The notes beneath the pieces were generated by a model, which did not search any database, was not told the DNA's origin, and saw only the letters and a list, made by a program, of their open reading frames with translations. From the NCBI GenBank assembly GCA_964016885.1, contig OZ024744.1, positions 119,231,197 to 119,295,196 of the forward strand: a stretch of DNA of 64,000 nt, read 5' to 3'. Position 1 is the first letter of the stretch. The number at the start of each line of letters is the position of its first letter. Origin of the DNA: Eledone cirrhosa (taxonomy: Eukaryota > Mollusca > Cephalopoda > Octopoda > Eledonidae). Positions 44,564-54,228 of the stretch are shown piece after piece. Made by a program: the position numbers and the translations under genes.

Positions 44564-47403
44564 ATGGCCGTACTCAGAATAGGTAGTATAAATGTACGTG
44601 GCCTGAGGTCATCTTGGAAGCAGGGTCACCTGCTCAACGACCTCAGGTCACTAAACATAGATGTGGTGGCCATCAGCGAGACCAGAATCTCCGAAGCACG
44701 AACCTTCGCACCGATCTTCGGCAGCTACGATGTATACGCATCTCCCAGCCGTCCAGGATCAGGGGGAGGGGTGGCAGTGCTTTTTCAGAAAGGCTTGGAC
44801 CGAGAAGTTAAGTTGGTGGTACTGGACGTGACCGGCAGCGGAGGCAATGCTTTCGGGCTAGTAGCCGTCTACGCCCCAACAGGACAGCCAGATTTCTTCA
44901 GACGTCTAGAGACCTTTCTGGGAACGTGCCGCTCTTTAGTGTTAGTGGGTGACTGGAACGGTATCTTGGATGCACACTGGGATTGTGTGGGGCTAGTGGA
45001 TAGGCGAGGAGGGTGCAAGAGCCCACCAACCTGCTCAGACGTTTTGAACTGTCTGACAGGTATCGACTTGATCACCCGAATGTACCAATGTGGACATGGA
45101 CAAACCGCATCGTGTCATCCAGATCGTTCTCGATAGGGTATTCTGATAAAGCTAGTATAAGTTGTCCACAATTTAAAATAGTCGACTACACAGACCACAA
45201 ATTCGTGATCTGTGAGATCGACATAGACAGACTTCATAGACAAGGACCTGGTTACTGGAAGCTGAACACGTCTTTCCCGGTGCGCAAAGCCTACAGAGAC
45301 TGGATTAGCGTATTAGTTAAGCGGGCGTTGACGCGAGCGATCGTCAACAACAGGTGGTGGTTCGCCCTGAAAAGGGCAATTAAAGTAGAGTCGATTAGGT
45401 TTAGCAAAGGACTAGTGAAGAGGAAAATAGAGTAAAGGGAGGGCTAGTCAGAAATCTAGAAGAGGCGTTTAGGACAGGCATCGCAACCGACGTGCTTGCG
45501 GCGAGATTGGCACTCGACCAATTCTTCAACGCAAAACACGAAGGCTGCCTTGTCAGAGCTAGAGCGCGTGCTCTGAAACACAAGGGGACGAAAGCCGTCC
45601 AATGGGCCCTGGTGGCAGAGGCGCACGTGGCAACAAAGCCACAATTCGGTCTTTGTCTGACCAAAACAGGTGCGTGATGCTCGAACCCGAGCGGATGAGT
45701 GAAGATTTTCAGCAGCACTTTGCTGAACTGTTCAGAAGCGGCGGCGGGCCGGATCGGGGTTTGGACTTCAGTGCATACCTCGACGGACTGCCTCGGCTCT
45801 CGACGACCGCAGCACAGTGTTGCGAAAAGCCGATAACAGCGATGGCTAACTGCACAAGGGGTAAATCGCCAGGTTTGGATGGTCTGTCCTACGAGCTTCA
45901 TGCATTTATGCCAGACTTGTTCGGTGACCTCTTGGTAGACGTCTACTGCAACTGGCAGCAGAACGGGAGCATTCCCAGTTTTGTGAGCCGGGGAGCAGTG
46001 GCGCTGCTGAGAAAAGACCCGAACAAGGGGAATGTTATCGATAACTTCAGGCCCATAACTCTGCTAAACGCAGAGTTCAAGATTTTGGCCAAGGTGTTAG
46101 CAACGAGGTTTCCGCTTGTCGTCGAGAGGTGGGAGAGGCGCAGACATGCGCCATTCCGGACAGATCCATACACGACAACCTCCACCTCATGCGATATATC
46201 GTATAAAGGTGGTTAAGGAACCTGGCACGGGTGGGATCCTGATCAACTTGGATCAATCCAAAGCATTCGATAGGGTCGACCATCGGTACCTGGTGGCGGT
46301 CCTCGAGGCAACCAGTTTCGGACTCGTTTTCGGGGGTTGGATCGCTGCGATGTACAGCGACATCTGCTCAGTTGTGAGGGTGAACGGTCACCTGTCGCAG
46401 CCGTTCAGCATCATGCGCTCAGTCCGCCAGGGTTGTCCCCTCTCGTCCCTCTTGTACGTATTGGCTCTCGAGCCGTTACTGCACAAACTGGGGGCGATGA
46501 GGGGCGTCCCACGCGAACTAGGATGCGGGAAATCCGAGTCGGCTTACGCCGACGACGTCACCGTGGTGGTGTCGAACACCAGACACGTCCAGATGCTCGG
46601 CACCGCTCTCGAGGAATACGAAGCGGTGACAGGAGCAAAGATAAACCAGGAAAAGTCGGTGGGCTTGCAGCTCGGCACCTGGAGAGGCAAGTCCATACCG
46701 TCCGACAGCGTCGTAGAGTGTTGGACGGACGGACCGGTTAAATTGCTCGGGGTCTGGTTCGGACCGGGCCTCCAGATGGAGAAAAACTGGAACGAGGTGA
46801 CGAGCAAGGTGGCCTCCGTCTCCCAGAAATGGGCCGAGAGGAAGCTGTCCCTGAAAGGCCGGGCGGAGGTGGCGAATGCGTACATCGCATCCATCATCTG
46901 CTACCGCCTCACCGTCGTCCCTTGCCCCAGCCCAACTCTCACCAAAATGGAGCGCCTCTTCTTCCGCTTTTTGTGGAAGAGACGCGCTCCCATGGTCAGA
47001 CGATCCATCTGCTGTCAACACCCGTTGCGTGGAGGACTGGGCATGCCATGGCTGATGATGCGCGACATCTCTGGTGCTTCCTTTACGGTGAACAGGTGTG
47101 GTCGCCGTTCGCCAGGCACGTATTTCCACAGCTCATCTCCTTGACGGAACTGCAGTCCTGGGTCAGGAAAAGACCAAGGGATAGCGCTTGGAAAATGGAA
47201 TGTCTCCAGGCGCTCACTGCCCTCTGCCAGCTGGGCACCAGTTTCGGTGGAACATCCACCTCGGCGTTCTATAGAGGACTAGTGGAGGGGGAGAGCGACG
47301 ACGTTCTCGGAGAGATCCTGGGCGTTGAAAAAAATCAGCTGTTTGCTCTCTTCCGAAGAACTTTCAGCCCAGTGCCTATGGATAACTTCCAGAAATCCCT
47401 GGC
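44564..47403 (+). pseudogene. LINE copy C ORF2, frameshifted and truncated
   Basis: The start MAVLRIGSINVRGLRSSWKQ aligns with copies A and B. APE motifs SETRIS, VYAPTG, VLVGDWN and YTDHKFV are present, but a frameshift near 45,020 splits them, with another near 45,420. RT carries NLDQSKAFDRVDH, RQGCPLSSLLYVL and an intact SAYADDVTV. A deletion/frameshift near 47,065 disrupts the thumb, and the frame runs into hammerhead-element DNA after FQKSLA. Confidence 0.85.
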
Positions 47404-47650
47404 CTATATAAAATTATAAATAAGATAAGGGCAATATTGTGTATTACCCAATTACCAGTAAGATAATTAGCTCAATGTAAAATATCAGATATATTACAGA
47501 GCAGAAATACAACATAGTTAACAATCATATAATGGCTAATGCCTTTAATTGCTGACGATCGTTTCTTCCAGAACATACATAGTGTTAAAACAAATAAATA
47601 AGTTCCTAATCTTTAAAATTTATTTATTTGTTTTAATATTGAATAATGTC
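47404..47650 (-). mobile_element. Hammerhead-bearing element remnant, inverted relative to 31.5-31.9 kb
   Basis: The sequence 47,404-47,640 is the reverse complement counterpart of about 31,625-31,885, including GATAAGGGCAATATTGTG and the AT-rich centre CCTAATCTTTA. A hammerhead is partly kept on the minus strand: GGAA, GAAA (rc of 47,563-47,566), CGATCGTC and AGCA. The CUGANGA box and half of stem II are deleted. With the 31.5-kb copy it flanks the three-LINE block in opposite orientation. Confidence 0.82.
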
Positions 47651-47830
47651 GATGATACATATATAGGGATATTGATGATATATATATATATAGGGATATA
47701 TATATTGATATATAATGTTGATGATATATATATATAGGGATATATATACATTGATATATGATGTTGATGATATATATATATAGGGATATATATACATTGA
47801 TATATAATGTCGATGATATATATATATATA

Positions 47831-47906
<76 letters not shown>

Positions 47907-47940
47907 ATATATATACATTGATATATATATATAGTGATAA
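47651..47940. repeat. GATATATATA-type minisatellite, piece 8
   Basis: Units GATGATATATATATAGGGAT and TATATATACATTGATATATA, plus a pure TA run of about 70 bp. The repetitive IYIYI ORFs are artefacts. Confidence 0.9.
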
Positions 47941-49120
47941 GTAGCCAGATAAATCCCCCCATTTTTTATATATTTTTTGCAATATTGATGAAAGTTAAAA
48001 CAAAACCATTAAGTGAGTGAATATTGTAAATTGTCTGAAAAGTTGAATTGGAAAAGACAAGGTGAAAGACAAGGATAAAGGAAGTTCTTCTCATTCTAAC
48101 AAATGAAATAGATTTGAATAAATAAAGTAGTCAGATTTGTAAATCATAAAAGAATACGTGAATATATAATGAACTAAAGAGGGTTTGTGTTGGGTGACTA
48201 TAATGAAAACTTTCTCTGAATTCTCAGCCTTCTTGGGAATAAAAACATTTCACACTTACTCACACGGCTTTTCAATACTGATCTATTAAACTCAGAAATT
48301 AAAAGAAGATTAACCTGTTTTTTTCCTAAAATATGTTATGGTTATAAATACAAGTGACATTACTTAGGGGTATGTATGTGTGTGTATTGACACATAGATA
48401 AAAATGTTGGTAGAAAGGAAGAGATATAGACATACAAGTATTTAAATCAACATCTATCGACACAAATTGACATATATGAGTAAAACTGTGCATTTATGAA
48501 TATGTATGCAATATATGTGCGTATGATGGGCGTAGGTATGAAGAAATTGTTAAGAAATTTACTCCGCAAACATAAGATCTTGAGTTCAATCTCATTGAAC
48601 ATCAATGTTACATCATAGTTACCTTTGAATACCAGTTGAAGAATTGTCAGTGAAATTGTATACTCTCTGGTCTCAAATATCCCACAATTATTATTTTTTT
48701 CAGATTTTTTTCCATTTTTTTCACCACCTCACTTATTAAATTTTACTAATCTATCTCTTGTGAAATGTTATTTTAAGTGGTAACATTCCTGTGACAATTA
48801 ATTTTCTTTAGACAGTACAAACGTTATACATGACAAACAAGTATATTACTAAAAATCCTATACGTTATAAAATAAATAGGATGGGTTAGGGTCTCAATAT
48901 GTAAACTAAACAACTAATTCTGGTTTTTAATAAAAATAAAGATACAACCTAGCAAAATTACCTCCCCACTTATTTGTTGACCAAGAGTAGATGGAAATTA
49001 TCGAAGTCCGTTGGATTATCTCTAGATAATTCCAACTGGACAACTGGATGACTGGACAACTGGAGTAGTTGTTGTCAAAACTAATGGAGGATCCATATCT
49101 CTTTCGCTTTTAGTTTTCTC
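47941..49120. other. Low-copy AT-rich region
   Basis: About 1.2 kb without coding motifs or tandem repeats, apart from the SINE-like remnant near 48,530. No promoter, RNA gene or host exon could be supported. Confidence 0.55.
48525..48615 (+). mobile_element. Degenerate tRNA-like SINE head
   Basis: GGGCGTAGGTATGAAGAAAT, GTTAAGAAATTTACTCCGCA and the B-box-like GAGTTCAATCTC resemble the head of a common cephalopod SINE. No body or tail is recognisable. Confidence 0.5.
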
Positions 49121-49124
49121 CTTC

Positions 49125-49370
49125 TAAATACACAGACACACATATACACCCATACACAAACACACATATACACACATAAACATACACACATGCACACATG
49201 CACACACATACACACACACATACACACACACATAAACACACACACATACATTCACATACACATACACACACACATATATATACACACTCATACACATACG
49301 TATATACACACACATATATGTGCATACACCCATACACACACACAAACGCATGCATATATACACACATAGT

Positions 49371-49406
<36 letters not shown>

Positions 49407-49605
49407 TATATACACACATACACACACACAAATACACAGAGAAAAACATATATACATACATATATATACTCACACACATACATACACATATATACATACA
49501 TATACACTGACACACACATGAACACACATAAATACATCCACACACAAACACACATATACATACACATGCATTCATTCATATACATATACATTCATTCACT
49601 GAAAG
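49125..49605. repeat. CA/CATA-rich simple repeat
   Basis: Irregular ACACACATA units for about 480 bp. The His/Thr- or Cys/Val-rich ORFs in it are artefacts. Confidence 0.93.
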
Positions 49606-49737
49606 CTACACAAAAAATACTTAACCCTACAAACATTGAATAGATAGTTATATCACGTGTGTTTTGGTTGGATTGTTACATCGTATCATGGCTCTGGTGC
49701 GGTGTCGTCTCTACTGGAAAGTCTCTCGTCCTTAAAG

Positions 49738-50448
49738 GACATTTTGGTCATCTCTCAATGTCACACTACCCCAGAGGTCATCTCTCAATGTCACACTACC
49801 CCAGAGGTCATCTATCAGTCACACTACCCCAGAGGTCATCTGTCAGTCACACTACCCCAGAGGTCATCTGTCAGTCACACTACCCCAGAGGTCATCTGTC
49901 AGTCACACTACTCCAGAGGTCATCTGTCAGTCACACTACTCCAGAGGTCATCTCTCAATGTCACACTACTCCAGAGGTCATCTCACAATGTCACACTACC
50001 CCAGAGATCATCTGTCAGTCACACTACCCTAGAGGTCATCTATCAGTCACACTACCCCAGAGGTCATCTCTCAATGTCACACTACCCCAGAGGTCATCTA
50101 TCAGTCACACTACCCCAGAGGTCATCTGTCAGTCACACTACCCCAGAGGTCATCTATCAGTCACACTACCCCAGAGGTCATCTCTCAATGTCACACTACT
50201 CCAGAGGTCATCTGTCAGTCACACTACTCCAGAGGTCATCTCTCAATGTCACACTACTCCAGAGGTCATCTCACAATGTCACACTACCCCAGAGATCATC
50301 TGTCAGTCACACTACCCTAGAGGTCATCTATCAGTCACACTACCCCAGAGGTCATCTCTCAATGTCACACTACCCCAGAGGTCATCTCTCAATGTCTCAC
50401 TACTCCAGAGGTCATCCCTCAATGTTACACTACCCTAGAGGTCACCTG
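49738..50448. repeat. 28/30-bp minisatellite
   Basis: About 24 units of CACACTACCCCAGAGGTCAT followed by CTGTCAGT (28 bp) or CTCTCAATGT (30 bp). Block order 49,880-50,100 is repeated about 300 bp later (50,180-50,400), so a multi-unit duplication is present. Confidence 0.93.
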
Positions 50449-50722
50449 TTGTGATATTTTCCCTTGTTAATTGTTCCTTGTTACAAATTCCAACATAGGA
50501 TATGTCCTCACCTATCCCTAGGTATCTGTAGCAGTCCTCATCAGATATCGGTGAAACAGTTAGACCATTGATACAAATGTTGCTAGATTGGGTTGTTGTT
50601 TTTCCCCGCTTTACAGTCATGTATGAGCATTTATCTTGGCCAAACTCCATTCCTATATCCTTTGAGAACGTTGTAACCAGGTCAAGATTTTTCTTCATCC
50701 CATCCATGTTCTTGGCATAACT
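50447..50722 (-). pseudogene. R2/R4-type LINE RT fragment
   Basis: The frame encodes SYAKNMDGMKKNLDLVTTFS, then KDIGMEFGQDKCSYMTVKRG, CINGLTVSPI and YRYLGIGEDISYVGICNK. I recognise the 'FSKDIGM.FG.DKC...RGK' and 'YRYLG..E.ISYVG' blocks from RT regions just after the YADD box in LINEs with a restriction-like endonuclease. Both ends are cut exactly at minisatellites: the 28/30-bp array on one side and the 21-bp array on the other. The clade label is from memory of motifs. Confidence 0.72.
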
Positions 50723-51986
50723 CACAACTGACCACTAGTATCTCACAACTGACTACTAGTAATTGACAACTGACCACTAGCATCTCACAACTGACCACTA
50801 GTATCTCACAACTGACCACTAGTATCTCACATCTGACCACTAGTAAGTGACAACTGACCACTAATAACTGACAACTGAGCACTAGTATCTCACAACTGAC
50901 CACTAGGAACTGACAACTGACCACTAGCATCTCACAACTGACCACTAGTAAGTGACAACTGACCACTAGTAACTGATAACTGACCACTAGTAACTGACAA
51001 CTGAGCACTAGTAACTGACAACTGACCACTAATATCTCACAACTGACCACTAGGAACTGACAACTGACCACTAGTATCTCACAACTGACCACTAGTAACT
51101 GACAACTGACCACTAGTAACTGACAACTGACCACTAGTAAGTGACAACTGGCCACTAGTAACTGACAACTGACCACTAGTAACTCACAACTGACCACTAG
51201 TAACTGACAACTGAGCACTAGTATCTGACAACTGAGCACTAGTATCTCACAACTGACCACTAGGAACTGACAACTGATCACTAGCAGCTCACAACTGACC
51301 ACTAGGAACTGACAACTGACCACTAGCATCTCACAACTGACCACTAGGAACTCACAACTGACCACTAGTAACTGGCAACTGACCACTAATAACTGACAAC
51401 TGAGCACTAGTATCTCACAACTGACCACTAGGAACTGACAACTGACCACTAGCATCTCACAACTGACCACTAGTAACTCACAACTGACCACTAGTAACTG
51501 ACAACTGACCACTAATAACTGACAACTGAGCACTAGTATCTCACAACTGACCACTAGGAACTGACAACTGACCACTAGCATCTCACAACTGACCACTAGT
51601 AACTGACAACTGAGCACTAGTATCTCACAACTGACCACTAGTCAGTGACAACTGACCACTAGTAACTGACAACTGAGCACTAGTATCTCACAACTGACCA
51701 CTAGGAACTGACAACTGACCACTAGTATCTCACAACTGACCACTAGTCAGTGACAACTGACCACTAGTAACTGACAACTGAGCACTAGTATCTCACAACT
51801 GACCACTAGGAACTGACAACTGACCACTAGTATCTCACAACTGACCACTAGTAAGTGACAACTGACCACTAGTAACTGACAACTGAGCACTAGTATCTCA
51901 CAACTGACCACTAGGAACTGACAACTGACCACTAGTATCTCACAACTGACCATTAGTAACTCACAACTGACCACTAATATCTGCAT
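50723..51986. repeat. 21-bp minisatellite, orientation 1
   Basis: About 60 units of the type CACAACTGACCACTAGTATC(T) and GACAACTGACCACTAGTAAC(T). It is the reverse complement of the 59.66-64.0 kb array. Because 21 is a multiple of 3, reading frames stay open for hundreds of codons with 7-residue periods; these are not genes. Confidence 0.95.
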
Positions 51987-52300
51987 CTATGGTGATTGTG
52001 TTGTTTTCCCAGGGGTCCTGGGGGGATTAGCTTTATACTAGTTGTATATATTTCATACATGTATGTGTGTATGTATGTATATATATATGTATGCATATAT
52101 GTATGTATGTATGTATGTATGTATTTATGTATGTATGTTACATCGTATCATGCCCAACAACAACAGCGGCATCAAAAGATAAAAAAAAAAAAAAAAAAAA
52201 ACTCAAAATAACAAAAGACACACACAACAACAACATCAACTGCCACCACCACCACCACCGCCACCACCACCGCCATCACCATCACCAGCGACCGGGCCTT
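51987..52300. other. Spacer with TATG microsatellite, poly-A and CAC/CAA triplets
   Basis: TATG units at about 52,060-52,136, an A run at 52,181-52,200, then AAC and CAC/CCG triplet stretches to about 52,290. No gene is supported. Confidence 0.8.
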
Positions 52301-52304
52301 AAGA

Positions 52305-52450
52305 AAACAACTTTAATAATAATTTTTCTGCTTTTGGCACGGATCCAGCGACTGGCCCAGCGCATTACTGGTACTCTCTTTTGTTGACTCCGTGGAGATG
52401 AAGGGAAAGGTTGACCTCGGCGGGATTTGAGCTCAGAGCGTGGAGAGCCA
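52305..52450 (-). mobile_element. tRNA-related SINE, 5'-truncated
   Basis: On the minus strand it reads GAGCTCAAATCCCGCCGAGG, then GAGAGTACCAGTAATGCGCT, CTGGATCCGTGCCAAAAGC and a TTATTATT end. It is the same family as the plus-strand SINE at 52,885-53,097, with the opposite orientation. Confidence 0.8.
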
Positions 52451-52571
52451 TAACTCTATGCTGTAAAGCAATTATAGTAATACTGGACTGTAACACGAAC
52501 GGCTTCAACTATACAAACTCTTGAAAGTCAACAGTTGACATAATCTTGTAATCTTGTATCAGTAATGACGG

Positions 52572-52572
<1 letters not shown>

Positions 52573-52634
<62 letters not shown>

Positions 52635-52650
52635 CGTGTAAGTGAGTAGA
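52573..52650. repeat. (TA)n and (TG)n microsatellite
   Basis: About 45 bp of TA followed by TG/GTG-rich sequence. Confidence 0.9.
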
Positions 52651-52767
52651 GTAGCGTGTGTGTGTGTTTGTTGTATGTATGAGTGTTATGTGTGCGCGCA
52701 TATGTATGCGTGTGTGTATATGTCGTACGTATAAGTGTCAATAAGTGATTTTTTTTTTTTTTTTTTT

Positions 52768-52884
52768 GCGCGGCGACAGAAATAATCGGGCTGGATGCCC
52801 GATCGCGCAGTTAAACCACTGGGAGTGAAGAACCCCTAGCCTTTGTTAGGGTATTCTTCTAGGAGAAGGCATCTCAGGAAACTG
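52768..52884 (+). repeat. Hairpin-rich repeated module, copy 1
   Basis: It begins GCGCGGCGACAGAAATAATC and contains the hairpin ATCGGGC-TGGAT-GCCCGAT, an outer GCGCG/CGCGC pair, then CCACTGGGAGTGAAG, CCCTAGCCTTTGTTAGGG and CTTCTAGGAGAAG. A second copy lies at 57,317-57,445. Non-coding, source unknown. Confidence 0.8.
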
Positions 52885-53097
52885 CGGTGGATTGGCAGTA
52901 TTGGTAGAGGGTCGGACGCCATATTTGACGTATAGAGTTACGACCCTTGCCATTCTGAGTTCAAATTCCGCCGAGGTTAACTTTGCCTTTCATCCATACG
53001 GGGTCGATAAAATAAAGTACCAGTAATGCACTGGGTAATTGCTGGCCTTGTGCCAAACGTAGAAACAATTATTATTATTATTATTACTATTATTATC
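52885..53097 (+). mobile_element. tRNA-related SINE (cephalopod type)
   Basis: A-box-like TGGCAGTATTGGTAGAG and B-box-like GAGTTCAAATTCC lie about 55 bp apart. The body ACGGGGTCGATAAAATAAAG, then GTACCAGTAATGCACTGGGT and GGCCTTGTGCCAAACG, is highly typical of octopus and squid SINEs. It ends in (ATT)n. It abuts the hairpin module upstream and the LINE downstream. Confidence 0.87.
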
Positions 53098-53127
53098 AGT
53101 TTTTTTTTTGTTTTTTTTTTCAATTCA

Positions 53128-54210
53128 ATGATGTTCCAAAACAATATAAAAGAGATAATTGGCAATTTAGGTTCTGGAACAAAAAAGATAATTGGCAATA
53201 AGGGCAGGGGCCCCAGGTTATCACAGCCTGGGCCCGCTCGTCATCGTGCCATTGTAATAGAGCCAAACAAGGCATTTACTCTTGGCTGCTGGAACGTACG
53301 GACACTGCTTGACAGGGATTCCATGGAGCGTCCTGAACGAAGGACCGCTCTTGTTGCAAAGGAGCTTCGACGTTACGATCTTGACATCGTGGCTTTATCT
53401 GAGACGAGGTTAGCTGGAGATGGTCATCTTACGGAATTTTGTGGAGAATATACATTCTTCTGGAAAGGAAGAGATGAAGGAACCAAAAGAGAGGCTGGGG
53501 TAGGATTTGCTGTTAAGACTGTACTTGTGAATAAATTAGAAGAATTCCCAGTAGGGATTAGTGAGCGTCTTATGTCCATGAGAGTTCCGCTGGACAAAGG
53601 AAGATATGCTACCCTGGTGAGTGTGTATGCTCCAACTATGAATTCTGTCGATGAAGAAAAAGTGTCCTTTTACCATGCCTTGAAAGGTGTTTTAAGAAAT
53701 ATCCCTCAGGCAGACAAAGTCATCGTGCTTGGTGACTTTAATGCTAGAGTGGGTAGGGATTTTAACACATGGAATGTAATCGGAAGGCATGGGGTGGGAA
53801 AGTGTAACAACAATGGTATGCTCCTGCTGCAGATGTGTGAGGAGCTGGATCTGTGTGTTACCAACACCATGTTCCGACAAAAGAACAAATTCAAGACCAC
53901 ATGGATGCATCCTGCATCTAAGGAATGCCATCTTTTGGACTACGTCCTAGTCAGGATGCGTGACAGACAGGATGTGCAGTGTGTTCGTGCTCTTCGTGGA
54001 GCTGAGTGCTGGACGGACCACCGCCTGGTACGCACAAAAGTGAAACTAATCACTAAACGTAAAATCCGGGCTCCTGGTGTTGCCCTGCCCAAAAGATTGA
54101 ATGCTGCTCGTCTTAAGGATAAAAATGTGAAGAGGACATTGGAAGAAGAGATGCAGGCTGCAGATCTTGGTGAGGATTGGCCGACACTTAAAAAAGGGTT
54201 TATGATGTAG
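53128..54210 (+). pseudogene. LINE APE endonuclease domain
   Basis: The first plausible start is ATG 53,128 (MMFQNNIKEIIGNLG) after a T-run. Endonuclease blocks: TLGCWNVRTLLDRDSMERPE, DIVALSETRLAGDG, GVGFAVK, VSVYAPTMNS, VIVLGDFNARVGRD and HLLDYVLVR...CWTDHRLVR. The catalytic residues Glu (SETR), Asp/Asn (GDFNARVG) and TDH are all present. The frame stops at TAG 54,208-54,210 and again at 54,226-54,228, then continues unchanged. The domain would nick target DNA for priming. Confidence 0.85.
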
Positions 54211-54228
54211 GCAGGGGTGTTCAAGTAG

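Larger units (their letters stand above)
42803..47403 (+). mobile_element. Tx1/L1-like LINE, copy C (3'-truncated)
   Basis: Head-to-tail with copy B. It keeps the 5' UTR, a shortened ORF1 and most of ORF2. It stops at TCCCTGGCC (47,403), equivalent to about 36,593 in copy A, so some 730 bp of 3' sequence is missing. The hammerhead element remnant follows without ATT. It is closer to copy A in ORF2 than copy B is. Confidence 0.85.

Noticed and set aside
47941..49120. Host exon or promoter in the longest low-copy stretch
   Set aside because: No splice-flanked open frame, no conserved motif and no promoter pattern beyond AT-richness could be found by eye.
49110..49643. His/Thr-rich or Cys/Val-rich ORFs in the CA repeat
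   Set aside because: Simple-sequence translation in both strands; no coding evidence.
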